64,000 nt of DNA from Woronichinia naegeliana WA131 (GTDB taxonomy: Bacteria > Cyanobacteriota > Cyanobacteriia > Cyanobacteriales > Microcystaceae), in contig CP073041.1 in the NCBI GenBank assembly GCA_025370055.1, positions 4,244,272-4,308,271 of the forward strand, given 5' to 3'. Made by a program: the position numbers and the translations under genes. Shown here in pieces: positions 46,417 through 55,678 of the stretch. Below the pieces are notes generated by a model. It was not told the DNA's origin. It ran no database searches and was given only the letters and a program-made list of their open reading frames with translations. Position 1 is the stretch's first letter. Each line of letters begins with the position of its first letter.

Positions 46417-47919
46417 TTAAGCACTCGGTATCCCGGCTTCCAGTTTTTCTAGCACATTGTCTAGGCTAAAACTGGCGGCTTTTTGGCGAGGTGGGTAGTC
46501 CTTAAAGGTGGCTAAAAATTCCCCGACGATCGCCTGGGCAGGAACCAACATAAACGCTCGGTCTATCATCCAATCGTAATAAGTATTGGAAGTAATATCG
46601 GCTCGTTCGTAGGGATCCGTCAACAAATTAAAGATTTTCGGAACTCGTAAGGGGGTAAACGGTTCAGCCCAAACACGTAACGTACCTGCCGCCCGTTGTT
46701 CCATAAAAACGATTTTCCAGTTGTCGTAACGTAGGCCCGTTAAATCACCATCATCAGAGAAATAAAAGAACTCTTTACGCGCACTGGTATCTGTTTTACC
46801 TGTCCAATAATCCAACTGGTTATAACCATCTAAATGGATTTTGAAAGTTTTAGAGCCGACTTGATGCCCCTTCAGAAGTTTTTCCTTAATGTTGGGTTCT
46901 CCTGCGGCGGCCAAGAGGGTCGGCAACCAGTCCAAATGGCTGACAATACCGTTATAGACTTGACCAGGAGCAATTTTGCCAGGCCAACGCACCATCGCTG
47001 GCACTCGATAGGCCCCTTCCCAATTGGAATTTTTCTCATTGCGGAAAGGAGTCATCCCCCCATCTGGCCAAGTATTCATGTGGGGGCCATTGTCCGTGCT
47101 GTACATGACAATCGTATCTTCAGCCAGACCCAACTCATCAAGCAGATCCACCAGTTCTCCCACCTGCTTATCGTGGTCAACCATGCAATCGTGGTACTCA
47201 CTTTGCCAACGTCCTGCCTGCCCTCGGCTTTCGGGTTTGATATGGGTGCGGAAGTGCATATGGCTGGTATTGAACCAGAGAAAAAACGGCTCATCGTCCT
47301 TTTGAGAATCTCGGATAAAGCGTTTGGCTTCTGCAAGGAATTCCTCATCAATGGTTTCCATCCGTTTTTTGGTCAAGGGGCCAGTATTTTCGATACGTTG
47401 TCCCCCATTACCATCAGCCCAGCAATGCAGAACGCCACGCGGGCCATACTTCCCTTTGAACTCAGGGAAATCCTTGGGGCTGGGATAATCTACCTGCTCA
47501 GGTTCTTCCTCCGCATTGAGATGATATAAATTGCCAAAAAATTCATCAAAGCCGTGCATCGTTGGCAAATGTTCATCGCGATCGCCAAAGTGATTTTTGC
47601 CAAATTGACCCGTGCGATAACCGAGAGGTTTTAAGAGTTCGGCAATAGTGGGATCTTCTGCTTGAAAACCGAGTTTCGCCCCAGGTAAACCGACTTTACT
47701 GAGGCCCGTCCGAAAAACACTTTGACCTGTAATAAAAGCTGCCCGTCCTGCCGTACAACTCTGCTCCGCGTAGTAGTGATTAAAGCGGATCCCTTCGTGG
47801 GCAATGCGGTCAATATTGGGAGTCATATAACCCATCAAGCCGCCCGTATAGCAACTGAGGTTACTTTGACCAATATCATCTCCCCAAATAATGAGAATAT
47901 TTGGTTTGTTTTTAGGCAT
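46417..47919 (-). CDS. Arylsulfatase (sulfatase family), anSME-type
   Basis: A 500-residue type I sulfatase. Metal-binding aspartates are in 'ILIIWGDDIGQSNLSCY' (Asp14, Asp15). The formylglycine site is SCTAGR with Cys55; C-x-A-x-R rather than the aerobic C-x-P-x-R suits anSME maturation. Further active-site blocks are 'YRTGQFGKNHFGDRDEHLPT' (Lys/His) and 'DTIVMYSTDNGPHMNTWPDG' (Asp-Asn). There is no signal peptide, so it should act in the cytoplasm. The substrate is unknown; release of sulfate for nutrition is plausible. Confidence 0.9.
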   Translation of the reverse strand: MPKNKPNILIIWGDDIGQSNLSCYTGGLMGYMTPNIDRIAHEGIRFNHYYAEQSCTAGRAAFITGQSVFRTGLSKVGLPGAKLGFQAEDPTIAELLKPLGYRTGQFGKNHFGDRDEHLPTMHGFDEFFGNLYHLNAEEEPEQVDYPSPKDFPEFKGKYGPRGVLHCWADGNGGQRIENTGPLTKKRMETIDEEFLAEAKRFIRDSQKDDEPFFLWFNTSHMHFRTHIKPESRGQAGRWQSEYHDCMVDHDKQVGELVDLLDELGLAEDTIVMYSTDNGPHMNTWPDGGMTPFRNEKNSNWEGAYRVPAMVRWPGKIAPGQVYNGIVSHLDWLPTLLAAAGEPNIKEKLLKGHQVGSKTFKIHLDGYNQLDYWTGKTDTSARKEFFYFSDDGDLTGLRYDNWKIVFMEQRAAGTLRVWAEPFTPLRVPKIFNLLTDPYERADITSNTYYDWMIDRAFMLVPAQAIVGEFLATFKDYPPRQKAASFSLDNVLEKLEAGIPSA

Positions 47920-48152
47920 AAAAAGCTACTCCTAGATAGGGTTATAAATCATTATTTCAGATGAGTTGACTCATTTAAATAGATAGCCTGAAAGACAGGA
48001 TTGCTCCTTCGTTAATGCCGTATTAGGGGCCAGCACAGTGTCTCATCCTAAGGGATAACCAAGGGATTAAGCGTCTTGCCGCCTATTCAAAAATTGCACG
48101 TTTTTCGTTAGAATTAGCCCAAAATAAAGATTTCCTTTATATTCTTATTCTC

Positions 48153-48390
48153 TCAACGAATAATGTACTCATATTTTCTGGGAAGATTGGGATGGACAAT
48201 TTTCTGATTCTGCATCGAACCTTTAATCATATCGATAAGTTGAAACCCTTGTAGAACCAGTTTTTTAACGTCATTACGGAGTTGTTTGGCATCCTGGCCG
48301 AGATGGGGATCGTCTTTGAGCTTATCTAAAGAGGTGTTAAAGATGTCGGTAAGTTTCTTTGTTCCTGCCTGTTCCTGACCTTGTTCGTAC
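48153..48390 (-). pseudogene. Unrecognised C-terminal gene fragment
   Basis: A frame of about 79 codons without a start reads 'YEQGQEQAGTKKLTDIFNTS' ... 'KIVHPNLPRKYEYIIR' and stops at 48153. It is preceded in frame by a stop at 48391. The composition is coherent for coding, but I cannot name the family. 47920-48152 and 48585-48816 show no convincing gene. 48793-48808 carries a scrap of the IS701-like terminus (cactgtccagtt). Confidence 0.35.
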
Positions 48391-48411
48391 TAGTAATTCT
48401 GATATTTCATC

Positions 48412-48584
48412 CTATTTTTTCCCTTTATTCTTCAGTAATAGAATTAATATTCTTTCTCTTGTAACCGCGTGCTCTTCAGTTTTTAGAGCTTTCTGTCGCT
48501 CTTTCTTTGTTTTTTTGTCTAAGAAGTCTAACTTCAGTATAACTATATCAAAAATTAAGTCTATATATTCTAGCTTATATCCAC
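48412..48584 (-). pseudogene. Possible IS630-like transposase N-terminal remnant
   Basis: A minus-strand frame reads 'KLDFLDKKTKKERQKALKTE', then EHAVTRERILILLLKNKG, then a stop at 48412 followed by 'DEISELL'. This resembles the opening helix-turn-helix of winged-helix IS630-type transposases (RERILxLLLxxxGxxxxEIxxxL). No catalytic domain remains. Confidence 0.35.
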
Positions 48585-48816
48585 TTAGAGTGTTGACAGC
48601 TTATTCCAGCAATAAGTTAAAAAATCTCGGCGATCGCAGGCAAAAATCCGCCCATGAACTAGATATTCAGCTATTTTGACAAAATGCCTAAAAGCCTTGC
48701 TTTGAAAGCCTTTCAGCGATTGTGAGTCTTGAAGAGGTTTGAAGGACGTTGGGGGCTGAAACCCTAGTAAACTCGTTGACTTTCCTAGAACTTCGCACTG
48801 TCCAGTTGTCAGGATA

Positions 48817-50202
48817 TTACTCAATCGCTACAGAAGAAATACAATAGGCTTTCAACACGAGGTTGAGATGTAAAATAATTTCTTCATTTTCTTGTTCCGT
48901 TGTTAACATTGCTCTTCGGACTAGAGAATGAATTGCATTTAATGAGTCTGCAACAGGGAGAGAAGATTGATGAAGAATTTCTTTTAGGTAAACAGGACAG
49001 TTGAATTTTGCCAACTCTGTCATTATAATTTTTTCTGATTGCGTTAATCGCTGTAACTCTTCAGCTAAGACTTGTCGTAAAGCTTCTCCCAAAATAGGAT
49101 TTTCGTGCTGTAGAAATTGATTAACCTTTCCCAAAAATAATTCCTGAATCAAGCTAGATGTTAATTTTAGCCAAAGAGGATTACCTTGATAAAGGTTAAT
49201 TAGTTCTATCCACTTTTGCTCATCTAAAAGATGATAATCTTGAAATATTTCTATACTTTTCTCTTTTAAACCTGACAAAACTAATGCCTTAACTAATTTA
49301 TGTTTGGCTTCTGTAAAAGTAATATCTATCGGTTTTTCTTGACTTAATAAAATAAGACAGCTTTGATGATTAACTTCAGCTACTAATTTAAAAAAGCGTT
49401 GATAATCTTTATAATCTGATTGATAGTTTCCCGCCAGTTGATTGGGGGAAAATAGATTTTGTAGATCATCCAAAATAATCAAGAGTTTATGTTTTTTTAT
49501 AGTTGCTAATAAAAGATTTAGTTTACTCTCAAGCTTTTGTGCAACAGGCATTTGAGCATCTATCAACTTAAGAATATTAGTGAGTGTTTCATCTAAACTT
49601 GGACAAAAAGTAAGGTCTCGATAAATGATATATTTAAAGTTAGATTTGATATTTTCAATAAGCTTAATAGCAAGGGTCGTTTTACCCATACCTTTTAATC
49701 CTAAAATAGTGATGAGACGATATTTATTTTGGATAATATAGGTTTCTAGAGTTTCTAATTCTTGCAAGCGTCCATAAAAACGGTAAATATCGGGGGCATT
49801 TCCTAAATCAATCAAAGGTGTATTGGGATTAGATACGGGTTCTGAACTTTTTTCTATCGGAGATGAGTTATTTGTACAGATATGAATATTATTAAAAGAA
49901 ACAAAATCTCTACCAGATGAAACATGATTATAAAATTGGGATTTCTCTAAGACTGCTCGGATATTTGATTTACTAATATTTTCTCCTAAAATTTCGCCTA
50001 AGATTTTCCATAATTCCGAAGCCTTATCCCGAATATGACTTTCACTCACATGAAATTCTTTGGCAATATCCGCGTATTTTTGTCCATCGAAAGTACCTTC
50101 AAGAATTATCTTTTGAAAATAGTCTAGATTTTGTCCTGTTTTCGCTAAAACCAACTCATCTAAAAACTTTAGAACAGTATCAGGTAAATGTTCTTGAGAC
50201 AT
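48817..50202 (-). CDS. STAND/NB-ARC-type ATPase with N-terminal HTH
   Basis: A 461-residue protein. Residues 1-90 form the helical N-terminal domain seen in cyanobacterial vWA-MoxR-associated (vMAP-type) proteins, with a helix-turn-helix-like 'KYADIAKEFHVSESHIRDKA'. 'DIYRFYGRLQELETLETYI' introduces the ATPase; Walker A GLKGMGKTT is at 168-176 and Walker B LLIILDD at 240-246. A winged-helix end follows ('LTQSEKIIMTELAKFNCPVY'). The WD40/TPR sensor common in this class is absent, so the protein may be truncated (an IS terminus scrap lies just beyond its stop) or a short form. It is divergent from the GrpE operon, 271 bp apart. Confidence 0.78.
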   Translation of the reverse strand: MSQEHLPDTVLKFLDELVLAKTGQNLDYFQKIILEGTFDGQKYADIAKEFHVSESHIRDKASELWKILGEILGENISKSNIRAVLEKSQFYNHVSSGRDFVSFNNIHICTNNSSPIEKSSEPVSNPNTPLIDLGNAPDIYRFYGRLQELETLETYIIQNKYRLITILGLKGMGKTTLAIKLIENIKSNFKYIIYRDLTFCPSLDETLTNILKLIDAQMPVAQKLESKLNLLLATIKKHKLLIILDDLQNLFSPNQLAGNYQSDYKDYQRFFKLVAEVNHQSCLILLSQEKPIDITFTEAKHKLVKALVLSGLKEKSIEIFQDYHLLDEQKWIELINLYQGNPLWLKLTSSLIQELFLGKVNQFLQHENPILGEALRQVLAEELQRLTQSEKIIMTELAKFNCPVYLKEILHQSSLPVADSLNAIHSLVRRAMLTTEQENEEIILHLNLVLKAYCISSVAIE

Positions 50203-50240
50203 AAATTAATAGCCCGATGAATCTTTAATCGTTATCTTAG

Positions 50241-50308
50241 CCGATAATTCCGACATTTCCGATACTTTACCCTATTTATCCGATCCAAAAATGTCCTACT
50301 TTTCCGAT
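50241..50308. promoter_or_regulatory. Iterated CCGAT motif between divergent operons
   Basis: CCGAT occurs at 50241, 50259, 50280 and 50304, with CCGAC at 50250. The first three are exactly 9 bases apart, and the context is TTTCCGAT or TTCCGA. The array lies between the NB-ARC start (50202) and the GrpE start (50474), so it could be an operator for either or both. No CIRCE heat-shock operator was seen. Confidence 0.4.
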
Positions 50309-50473
50309 TACGATACTTGACATTTTAATTTATATTTAACTGTGTCACTGGTGTGGTGGTGTCATCTAGCACTGTAAACCGCTAAACGGCATAAGTAATT
50401 TCTCCTGTTTGACTTGTTTGGGCCATTAAAAAACGAGACAAAGACGCTTTCGTCCTGATTTTTTATCAAAATT

Positions 50474-51109
50474 ATGAATGTTGATCAAGTTAATTCAGAC
50501 TGTCCGCCTACAGAGTTCCCTGTGGATAGCGATCAAATCTATCCAGATTCTCGGCCAACAGTGATTCACTCTGAAGAGTCATCACCGACTTCAGATGCAG
50601 AGCATCAAATTCTCGGTAAGCTCACTGAGCTTGAAACCCAGTTAAAATCATTGAACAATGTCTTTGAGCAACGCCTCACCTACGATAAGGACAAGGAAAA
50701 GGCTTTTGACTTACTTTATGGTGAACTGGAAGCACTGAAAGAGAATTCAGCGTTCGATAGTGTTAAATCTCTCTATCTTGACCTCATTCTACTACTTGAC
50801 AGGGTAGAAACCATTAAGGAGAGTATCACTGATCAAAATCTTTCAACTCAGTCCGATGCAATTAAGGGAATTTTAACCTCAGTCAGTGAGGAGGTGTTAG
50901 AAATTCTTTTCCGTCAACAAATAGAAATCATACAGACGGTTGCTGGCCTCTCATTTGATCCTACTCAACAAAAAGCGATTCAAACTCAAAAAACTGCTGT
51001 TGAGTCGGAGAATAATAAGGTTTTCTCTATTGTCCGTAGTGGATTTCGCTATGGCAATCGAATTTTACGGCCAGAGGAGGTAATTATATTCAAATATCAT
51101 AAGGCGTAG
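50474..51109 (+). CDS. GrpE-like nucleotide exchange factor
   Basis: A 211-residue protein. A polar, acidic N-terminal tail (1-40) is followed by a long coiled coil ('LGKLTELETQLKSLNNVFEQ', about 46-100), then helices and a beta-type C-terminal domain ending 'IVRSGFRYGNRILRPEEVII', close to the GrpE 'GYxxxxRVLRPAxVxV' signature. GrpE releases ADP from DnaK-type Hsp70. It is divergent from housekeeping GrpE in the middle, and is the first gene of the chaperone operon, directly before two Hsp70 genes, so it is likely dedicated to them. Confidence 0.85.
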   Translation: MNVDQVNSDCPPTEFPVDSDQIYPDSRPTVIHSEESSPTSDAEHQILGKLTELETQLKSLNNVFEQRLTYDKDKEKAFDLLYGELEALKENSAFDSVKSLYLDLILLLDRVETIKESITDQNLSTQSDAIKGILTSVSEEVLEILFRQQIEIIQTVAGLSFDPTQQKAIQTQKTAVESENNKVFSIVRSGFRYGNRILRPEEVIIFKYHKA

Positions 51110-51169
51110 TTCCCTATTTTTATAGTATTAAAAATTAAACTTTAAAGCTAATTTTAAAAAGAAATTAAC

Positions 51170-52747
51170 ATGAGTGAAGAAGTCATTGTCGGTATTGATT
51201 TAGGAACAACGTTTTCTGCGATCGCTTACATAAATAGCTATGGAAAACCTGAAATTATTCCTAATCTAGAAGGAGAAAGAACAACACCATCGGTTATCTT
51301 CTTTGAAGAAGAAGATGGTACACCCATTGTTGGTCAAGTTGCTTTTAATCAAGCAATTACTAATCCTGAGAGAACGGTTAGATTTGTTAAGCGAGATATG
51401 GGTAATCCATCGTTTCGTTTTAATGTTGACGGGGAAGATTATTTACCAGAAACGTTATCCGCTATCATTCTTAAAAAACTTAAAAATGATGCTGAAGAAC
51501 GTTTAGGAAAAGAGATTAAAAAAGCAGTAATTAGTGTTCCTGCCTACTTTAAAGATTCCCAAAGAGAAGCAACAAAACAAGCTGCTCAGATTGCAGGATT
51601 AGAAGTTATTCGCATTATTAATGAACCTACTGCTGCGGCATTAGCTTATGGTTTAGATAAAGAAGAGAATCAAACAATTCTCATTTATGATTTCGGAGGT
51701 GGAACCTTTGATGTCACAATTTTAAGAGTTAAAGATCGTGAATTTACGGTTTTAGCGACTGATGGAGATCCAAAATTAGGAGGCAGTGATATAGATTCGC
51801 TGCTAGTTAATTATCTAGCTGAAGATTTTAAAGAAGTCCATAATATGGACTTAAGAGAACAACCTCATACCCATCATGAATTATGGCAAAAAGCTGAAAT
51901 TACTAAAAAAGATGTTGGGTTAAGACCATCCGTAAAAGTTATTTTATCTCATGGGGGAAACACCGCCAGTGTCAACGTTGATCGAGATAATTTTGAGGAT
52001 TTAATTGAAGATTTGATTAACAAGACTGAAACCTATATGGAGAAAGTCATTAAAGATGCCAATATGGATTGGTCAGACATTGATAAAATCATATTGGTAG
52101 GCGGATCTAGCCGTATTCCTGCTGTTCAAAAAATGATTAAGCGTGTAACAGGAAAAGAACCCGTCAAAGACACTAATCCTGATGAATGTGTGGCGTTGGG
52201 GGCTGCTATTCAAGCTGTTGTTACGACTAAAGAGACTCCAAAAAAATCAAATGGGAAAAAAACAAGCCAAGAAATACCAGATCTCAAATCAGATAAAGGA
52301 GAATCTGTTGATCTGGTTATCAATGAAGTGGCTTCTCATAGTTTAGGAGTTCGAGTTAAATCTTCACAAACAGGCAAATATATTAATAGTATTATTATTC
52401 CTCGGTTAACTCCAATTCCCTGTGAAAAGACTAAGGATTACACAACTTTAGAGGATAATCAAACCAGGGTTGAATTTGATGTACTTCAAGGAGAAGATGA
52501 AGATCCTCATTCCCCTGATGTGGACAGGATCGGTAAAGCAGGATTAAGAAACTTACCTCCTTGCAAAGCAGGGGAATTAAAAATTGATGTCACTCTTAAA
52601 TATACGGCTGACGGCATTATTGAAGTTGTTATCCGTGAACAGATAAGTGGCCAAGTTTCTCGTGAGTCTATCATGCAAAAATCAAATATTCTAGCTGATG
52701 ATATTGTTAATGCAAGTACGCAAAAACTAAAGGCAATGGATATTTAA
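51170..52747 (+). CDS. Hsp70 (DnaK-like) protein 1, without helical lid
   Basis: A 525-residue Hsp70. The nucleotide-binding domain has phosphate loop 1 'GIDLGTTFSAIAY' (8-20), the 'NEPTAAALAYGLD' block, phosphate loop 2 'DFGGGTFDVT' (about 174-183) and the adenosine motif 'VGGSSRIPAVQKMI'. After a charged linker (Lys/Ser-rich 'KKSNGKKTSQEIP') comes the beta substrate-binding domain ('EVASHSLGVRVKS'). DnaK is about 640 residues; this ends soon after the beta domain, so the alpha lid is missing. Canonical DnaK linker leucines are not evident. Confidence 0.92.
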   Translation: MSEEVIVGIDLGTTFSAIAYINSYGKPEIIPNLEGERTTPSVIFFEEEDGTPIVGQVAFNQAITNPERTVRFVKRDMGNPSFRFNVDGEDYLPETLSAIILKKLKNDAEERLGKEIKKAVISVPAYFKDSQREATKQAAQIAGLEVIRIINEPTAAALAYGLDKEENQTILIYDFGGGTFDVTILRVKDREFTVLATDGDPKLGGSDIDSLLVNYLAEDFKEVHNMDLREQPHTHHELWQKAEITKKDVGLRPSVKVILSHGGNTASVNVDRDNFEDLIEDLINKTETYMEKVIKDANMDWSDIDKIILVGGSSRIPAVQKMIKRVTGKEPVKDTNPDECVALGAAIQAVVTTKETPKKSNGKKTSQEIPDLKSDKGESVDLVINEVASHSLGVRVKSSQTGKYINSIIIPRLTPIPCEKTKDYTTLEDNQTRVEFDVLQGEDEDPHSPDVDRIGKAGLRNLPPCKAGELKIDVTLKYTADGIIEVVIREQISGQVSRESIMQKSNILADDIVNASTQKLKAMDI

Positions 52748-52788
52748 CTTTAAATTTAATTTAACTAACTTAACTTGGAGAAACTATT

Positions 52789-54315
52789 ATGGTTAAAGCT
52801 ATTGGTATTGATTTAGGAACAACCTATTGTGCTATTGCTTTTACTAACAAGTATGGCAAACAGGAAATTATTCCTAATCGAGAGGGAGAGCGAATAACAC
52901 CTTCGGTCGTTTTATTTGAGGATGGTTCACCTATTGTTGGAAGTATAGCTAAGCGCTCTGCTGTTGCTATGCCTCTTGATACGGTTCAATTTGTAAAGCG
53001 ATACATGGGACAAAAAAATTGGAAATTTATCTCCGAGAATGGAGACGAATATACTTCTGAAGAGATTTCTGCTTTTATTCTTAAAAGATTGAAGGAAGAT
53101 GCAGAAACAGCACTAGGAGAAGGTATTACAGATGCAGTGATTACCGTGCCTGCCTATTTTAATGATGCTCAACGTACAGCTACAATGGATGCTGGAAAAA
53201 TTGCGGGATTGAATGTATTACGGATTATGAATGAGCCTACGGCGGCCGCATTAGCCTATGGAATTAATCAACAAGAAAATAACCAAAAAATCTTAGTTTA
53301 TGATCTAGGAGGAGGGACATTTGATGTCACAATCATGGAAATTGTGCAGGGAGAAATTAAGGTCATTGCTACAGGTGGGGATAAAGATTTAGGAGGCTTT
53401 GATTGGGATAATAAAATTATGAATTACCTCAATGAAGAATTCAAGAAAGAATCGGGAATTGACCTTTATGATGACCCGACTTTAACTCAAGACTTAAGGG
53501 ACAAAGCAGAAATCACCAAGAAAACTCTTTCTAGTAAAAATTCAACTAAAGTGTTTTTAACCGCAGGAGGAAAAACTATTTCTGTTCCAATCACACTGGA
53601 AAAGTTCCAGGAAATTACTCAACCTGAGCTACAAAGAACAGAAACAATCACCGAACTTGTCCTTGAAGACTCTAAATTGACCTGGAAAGATATTGATAAG
53701 ATCCTTCTAGTTGGTGGGTCAACAAGAATGAAAGCAGTTCCAGCTCTCATTGAGAAAATGGCAGGAAAAAAACCTTCTATGGAGTTGCATCCAGATGAGG
53801 CTGTTGCAATGGGAGCAGCATTTCAAGCTGCGCTATTACAAATTCAAGAGGGAACTTCTGATTTAGTAGAGATAAAAGACTTCCCCTTAGTTGAAATTAA
53901 AGATGTTACTTCCCATAGCATGGGAGTTATTTCGGTAGATCAGAATGATCGTAAGGTTAATAGCATTGTTTTGAAAAGAAATACTGTTATTCCTTGTAAA
54001 TTCAGTGAAGAATTTCGCACTATTCAAGATAATCAGCGCGAAGTTCTTGTGCAAGTTACTGAAGGTGAGAGTCAAAATGCCAAAGAAGTTACAATCAAAG
54101 CCGAAAAGCCGATGAAACTCAAGCCTTACCCTAAAGGCTCACCCATTCGCGTCGATTTTGAATATGATGCAAATCAAATGATTACTGTAAAAGTCTTTGA
54201 TCTGACTCCTAAAAAGCCTGAATTTCTGGGTGAAATTCAAATTGAAGGGCGTTCATTGACAGAAAACCAAGTAGCAGATAAACAAGTAAGAATGAGCATG
54301 ACCACTGTTCAGTAA
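52789..54315 (+). CDS. Hsp70 (DnaK-like) protein 2, without helical lid
   Basis: A 508-residue Hsp70, a paralogue of the previous gene. 'GIDLGTTYCAIAF' (6-18), 'NEPTAAALAYGIN', 'YDLGGGTFDVTIME' and 'LVGGSTRMKAVPALIEKMAG' show a complete ATPase domain. 'DVTSHSMGVISVDQNDRKVN' starts the beta substrate domain. It also ends about 130 residues earlier than DnaK, lacking the helical lid. The two copies differ in linker and substrate domain, so they probably serve different clients or form a pair. The gene follows 41 bp after the first Hsp70 gene. Confidence 0.92.
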   Translation: MVKAIGIDLGTTYCAIAFTNKYGKQEIIPNREGERITPSVVLFEDGSPIVGSIAKRSAVAMPLDTVQFVKRYMGQKNWKFISENGDEYTSEEISAFILKRLKEDAETALGEGITDAVITVPAYFNDAQRTATMDAGKIAGLNVLRIMNEPTAAALAYGINQQENNQKILVYDLGGGTFDVTIMEIVQGEIKVIATGGDKDLGGFDWDNKIMNYLNEEFKKESGIDLYDDPTLTQDLRDKAEITKKTLSSKNSTKVFLTAGGKTISVPITLEKFQEITQPELQRTETITELVLEDSKLTWKDIDKILLVGGSTRMKAVPALIEKMAGKKPSMELHPDEAVAMGAAFQAALLQIQEGTSDLVEIKDFPLVEIKDVTSHSMGVISVDQNDRKVNSIVLKRNTVIPCKFSEEFRTIQDNQREVLVQVTEGESQNAKEVTIKAEKPMKLKPYPKGSPIRVDFEYDANQMITVKVFDLTPKKPEFLGEIQIEGRSLTENQVADKQVRMSMTTVQ

Positions 54316-54361
54316 ATTTTTAATGACTTTCCTAAACTCAAGTAAAACCCCTGGAGAAATC

Positions 54362-55624
54362 ATGAAAGACTACTACAAACTGTTAGAAATTGACAAAACT
54401 GCCTCAGAACACGAAATTGACCAAGCAATTCGCAGGCAAACACGGCGATATCTTGGACTGCAAAATCATCCCGAACAACATCGCAGACAAGAAGCTGAAC
54501 GAGTAATGAAAGAGTTGGCAGAAGCTAAGACCATTCTGCTTGATGCTAATAAACGCCAACAGTATGATCGTGATCTCGCTCGTAATCCGCCTGAAACACG
54601 TCAAGTTAATGACAACAATTTATCTCAAAATTCAAGTGAGCTAATTAAAGAAGCAGAAGAGCTTATTGCCGATGGTCAAATTCCTGATGCAATCGTTGTT
54701 GCAGAAAGGGCAACTTTATTAGAACCAACAAATGCAGATGCATGGGCGGTTTCAGCGCGTGCTAAAGCTAAATGGGGTGAGACAAGAGAGGCAGATTATG
54801 AATTTAAAAAAGCTATTTCACAGCGTCGCAACTACGCTCCATTCTACTTTGATTATGGATTTTTCCTACAATCAACTGCTGATTCGCAAAAATATATGGC
54901 TGTTGCCAATTCACCCGATGAAGCCTTGATGAAAGCACTTGAACAATTTGAGCGCGCCTATTCAATAGATCCGCAAACAATCTATTTACAGGCTCAAGGT
55001 TTAATTTACACTAATAGTAATACTCTTCAACACAAGACTCAATATAAGCAGGGTATTGAAATTCTTGAACGTTGTGTAGCTCAAGAACCTGAAGACGAGC
55101 GGTACAAAGAAAATTTAGGATATGCGTATCTTGATGCTTGCATTCTAGGTTGGACATACGTCACTAAAGAAGGTTGGCAAGAGGCTTATTATGCAACAGA
55201 AAGAGCGCATATAGATGAAGCTCAATTATATATTATTAAAGCTCAGAGTCTTAATCTTAACGATGAAACAATTATAAGTAGTATTCGTACAAGGGAAAGT
55301 TTAATTGTAGCAAATCTTAAACGTCATTTTACAGGTAGTTGGATTTTAGCTATAGTTGGCGGCTTAATTTATTCTAGGTTAGCAATTGTTTTTGTCCCTC
55401 TGTATTGGTTCTCAGCCCGAGTTACCCAGTATAATATTAATAATAAATTACTTAATAATCGTAGTAACAACATTGTGGATACTCTCTTTGGTGGTTCAAC
55501 AAATGGGATTTATCGATTGATTGTGTTAATAATCTGTGGAATTTTATTTCCAGTTATTATTTTGTTGAACTTTTTTTCAAACTATAAGGAGGATATTCAA
55601 TCAAAAATCAAAGCTAAAGACTAA
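54362..55624 (+). CDS. J-domain/TPR protein with C-terminal membrane anchor
   Basis: A 420-residue protein. The J domain is residues 1-65: 'KDYYKLLEIDKTASEHEIDQ' and 'AKTILLDANKRQQYDRDLA'. The normally invariant HPD tripeptide is HPE ('LQNHPEQHRRQEAE'). TPR-like helical repeats follow (about 90-290, 'AIVVAERATLLEPTNADAWA'). Two hydrophobic stretches at the end ('WILAIVGGLIYSRLAIVFVP', 'LIVLIICGILFPVIILLNFF') anchor it. ATG 54362 is preferred because GGAG lies 7 bases upstream; an in-frame ATG at 54323 is possible. It likely recruits the two Hsp70s to a membrane. Confidence 0.85.
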   Translation: MKDYYKLLEIDKTASEHEIDQAIRRQTRRYLGLQNHPEQHRRQEAERVMKELAEAKTILLDANKRQQYDRDLARNPPETRQVNDNNLSQNSSELIKEAEELIADGQIPDAIVVAERATLLEPTNADAWAVSARAKAKWGETREADYEFKKAISQRRNYAPFYFDYGFFLQSTADSQKYMAVANSPDEALMKALEQFERAYSIDPQTIYLQAQGLIYTNSNTLQHKTQYKQGIEILERCVAQEPEDERYKENLGYAYLDACILGWTYVTKEGWQEAYYATERAHIDEAQLYIIKAQSLNLNDETIISSIRTRESLIVANLKRHFTGSWILAIVGGLIYSRLAIVFVPLYWFSARVTQYNINNKLLNNRSNNIVDTLFGGSTNGIYRLIVLIICGILFPVIILLNFFSNYKEDIQSKIKAKD

Positions 55625-55678
55625 ATTTCTATAATTTTGAATCTAAGCAATTTATCCATTAATAATGAGGTGATGATC

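Noticed and set aside
46834..47529. 231-codon frame opposite the arylsulfatase
   Set aside because: Antisense to a clear sulfatase gene with conserved motifs; it is an overlap by-product.
48585..48824. 79-codon minus-strand frame next to the NB-ARC gene
   Set aside because: It overlaps the NB-ARC stop and an IS terminus scrap, has no good start or family, and looks like a mixture of remnants.
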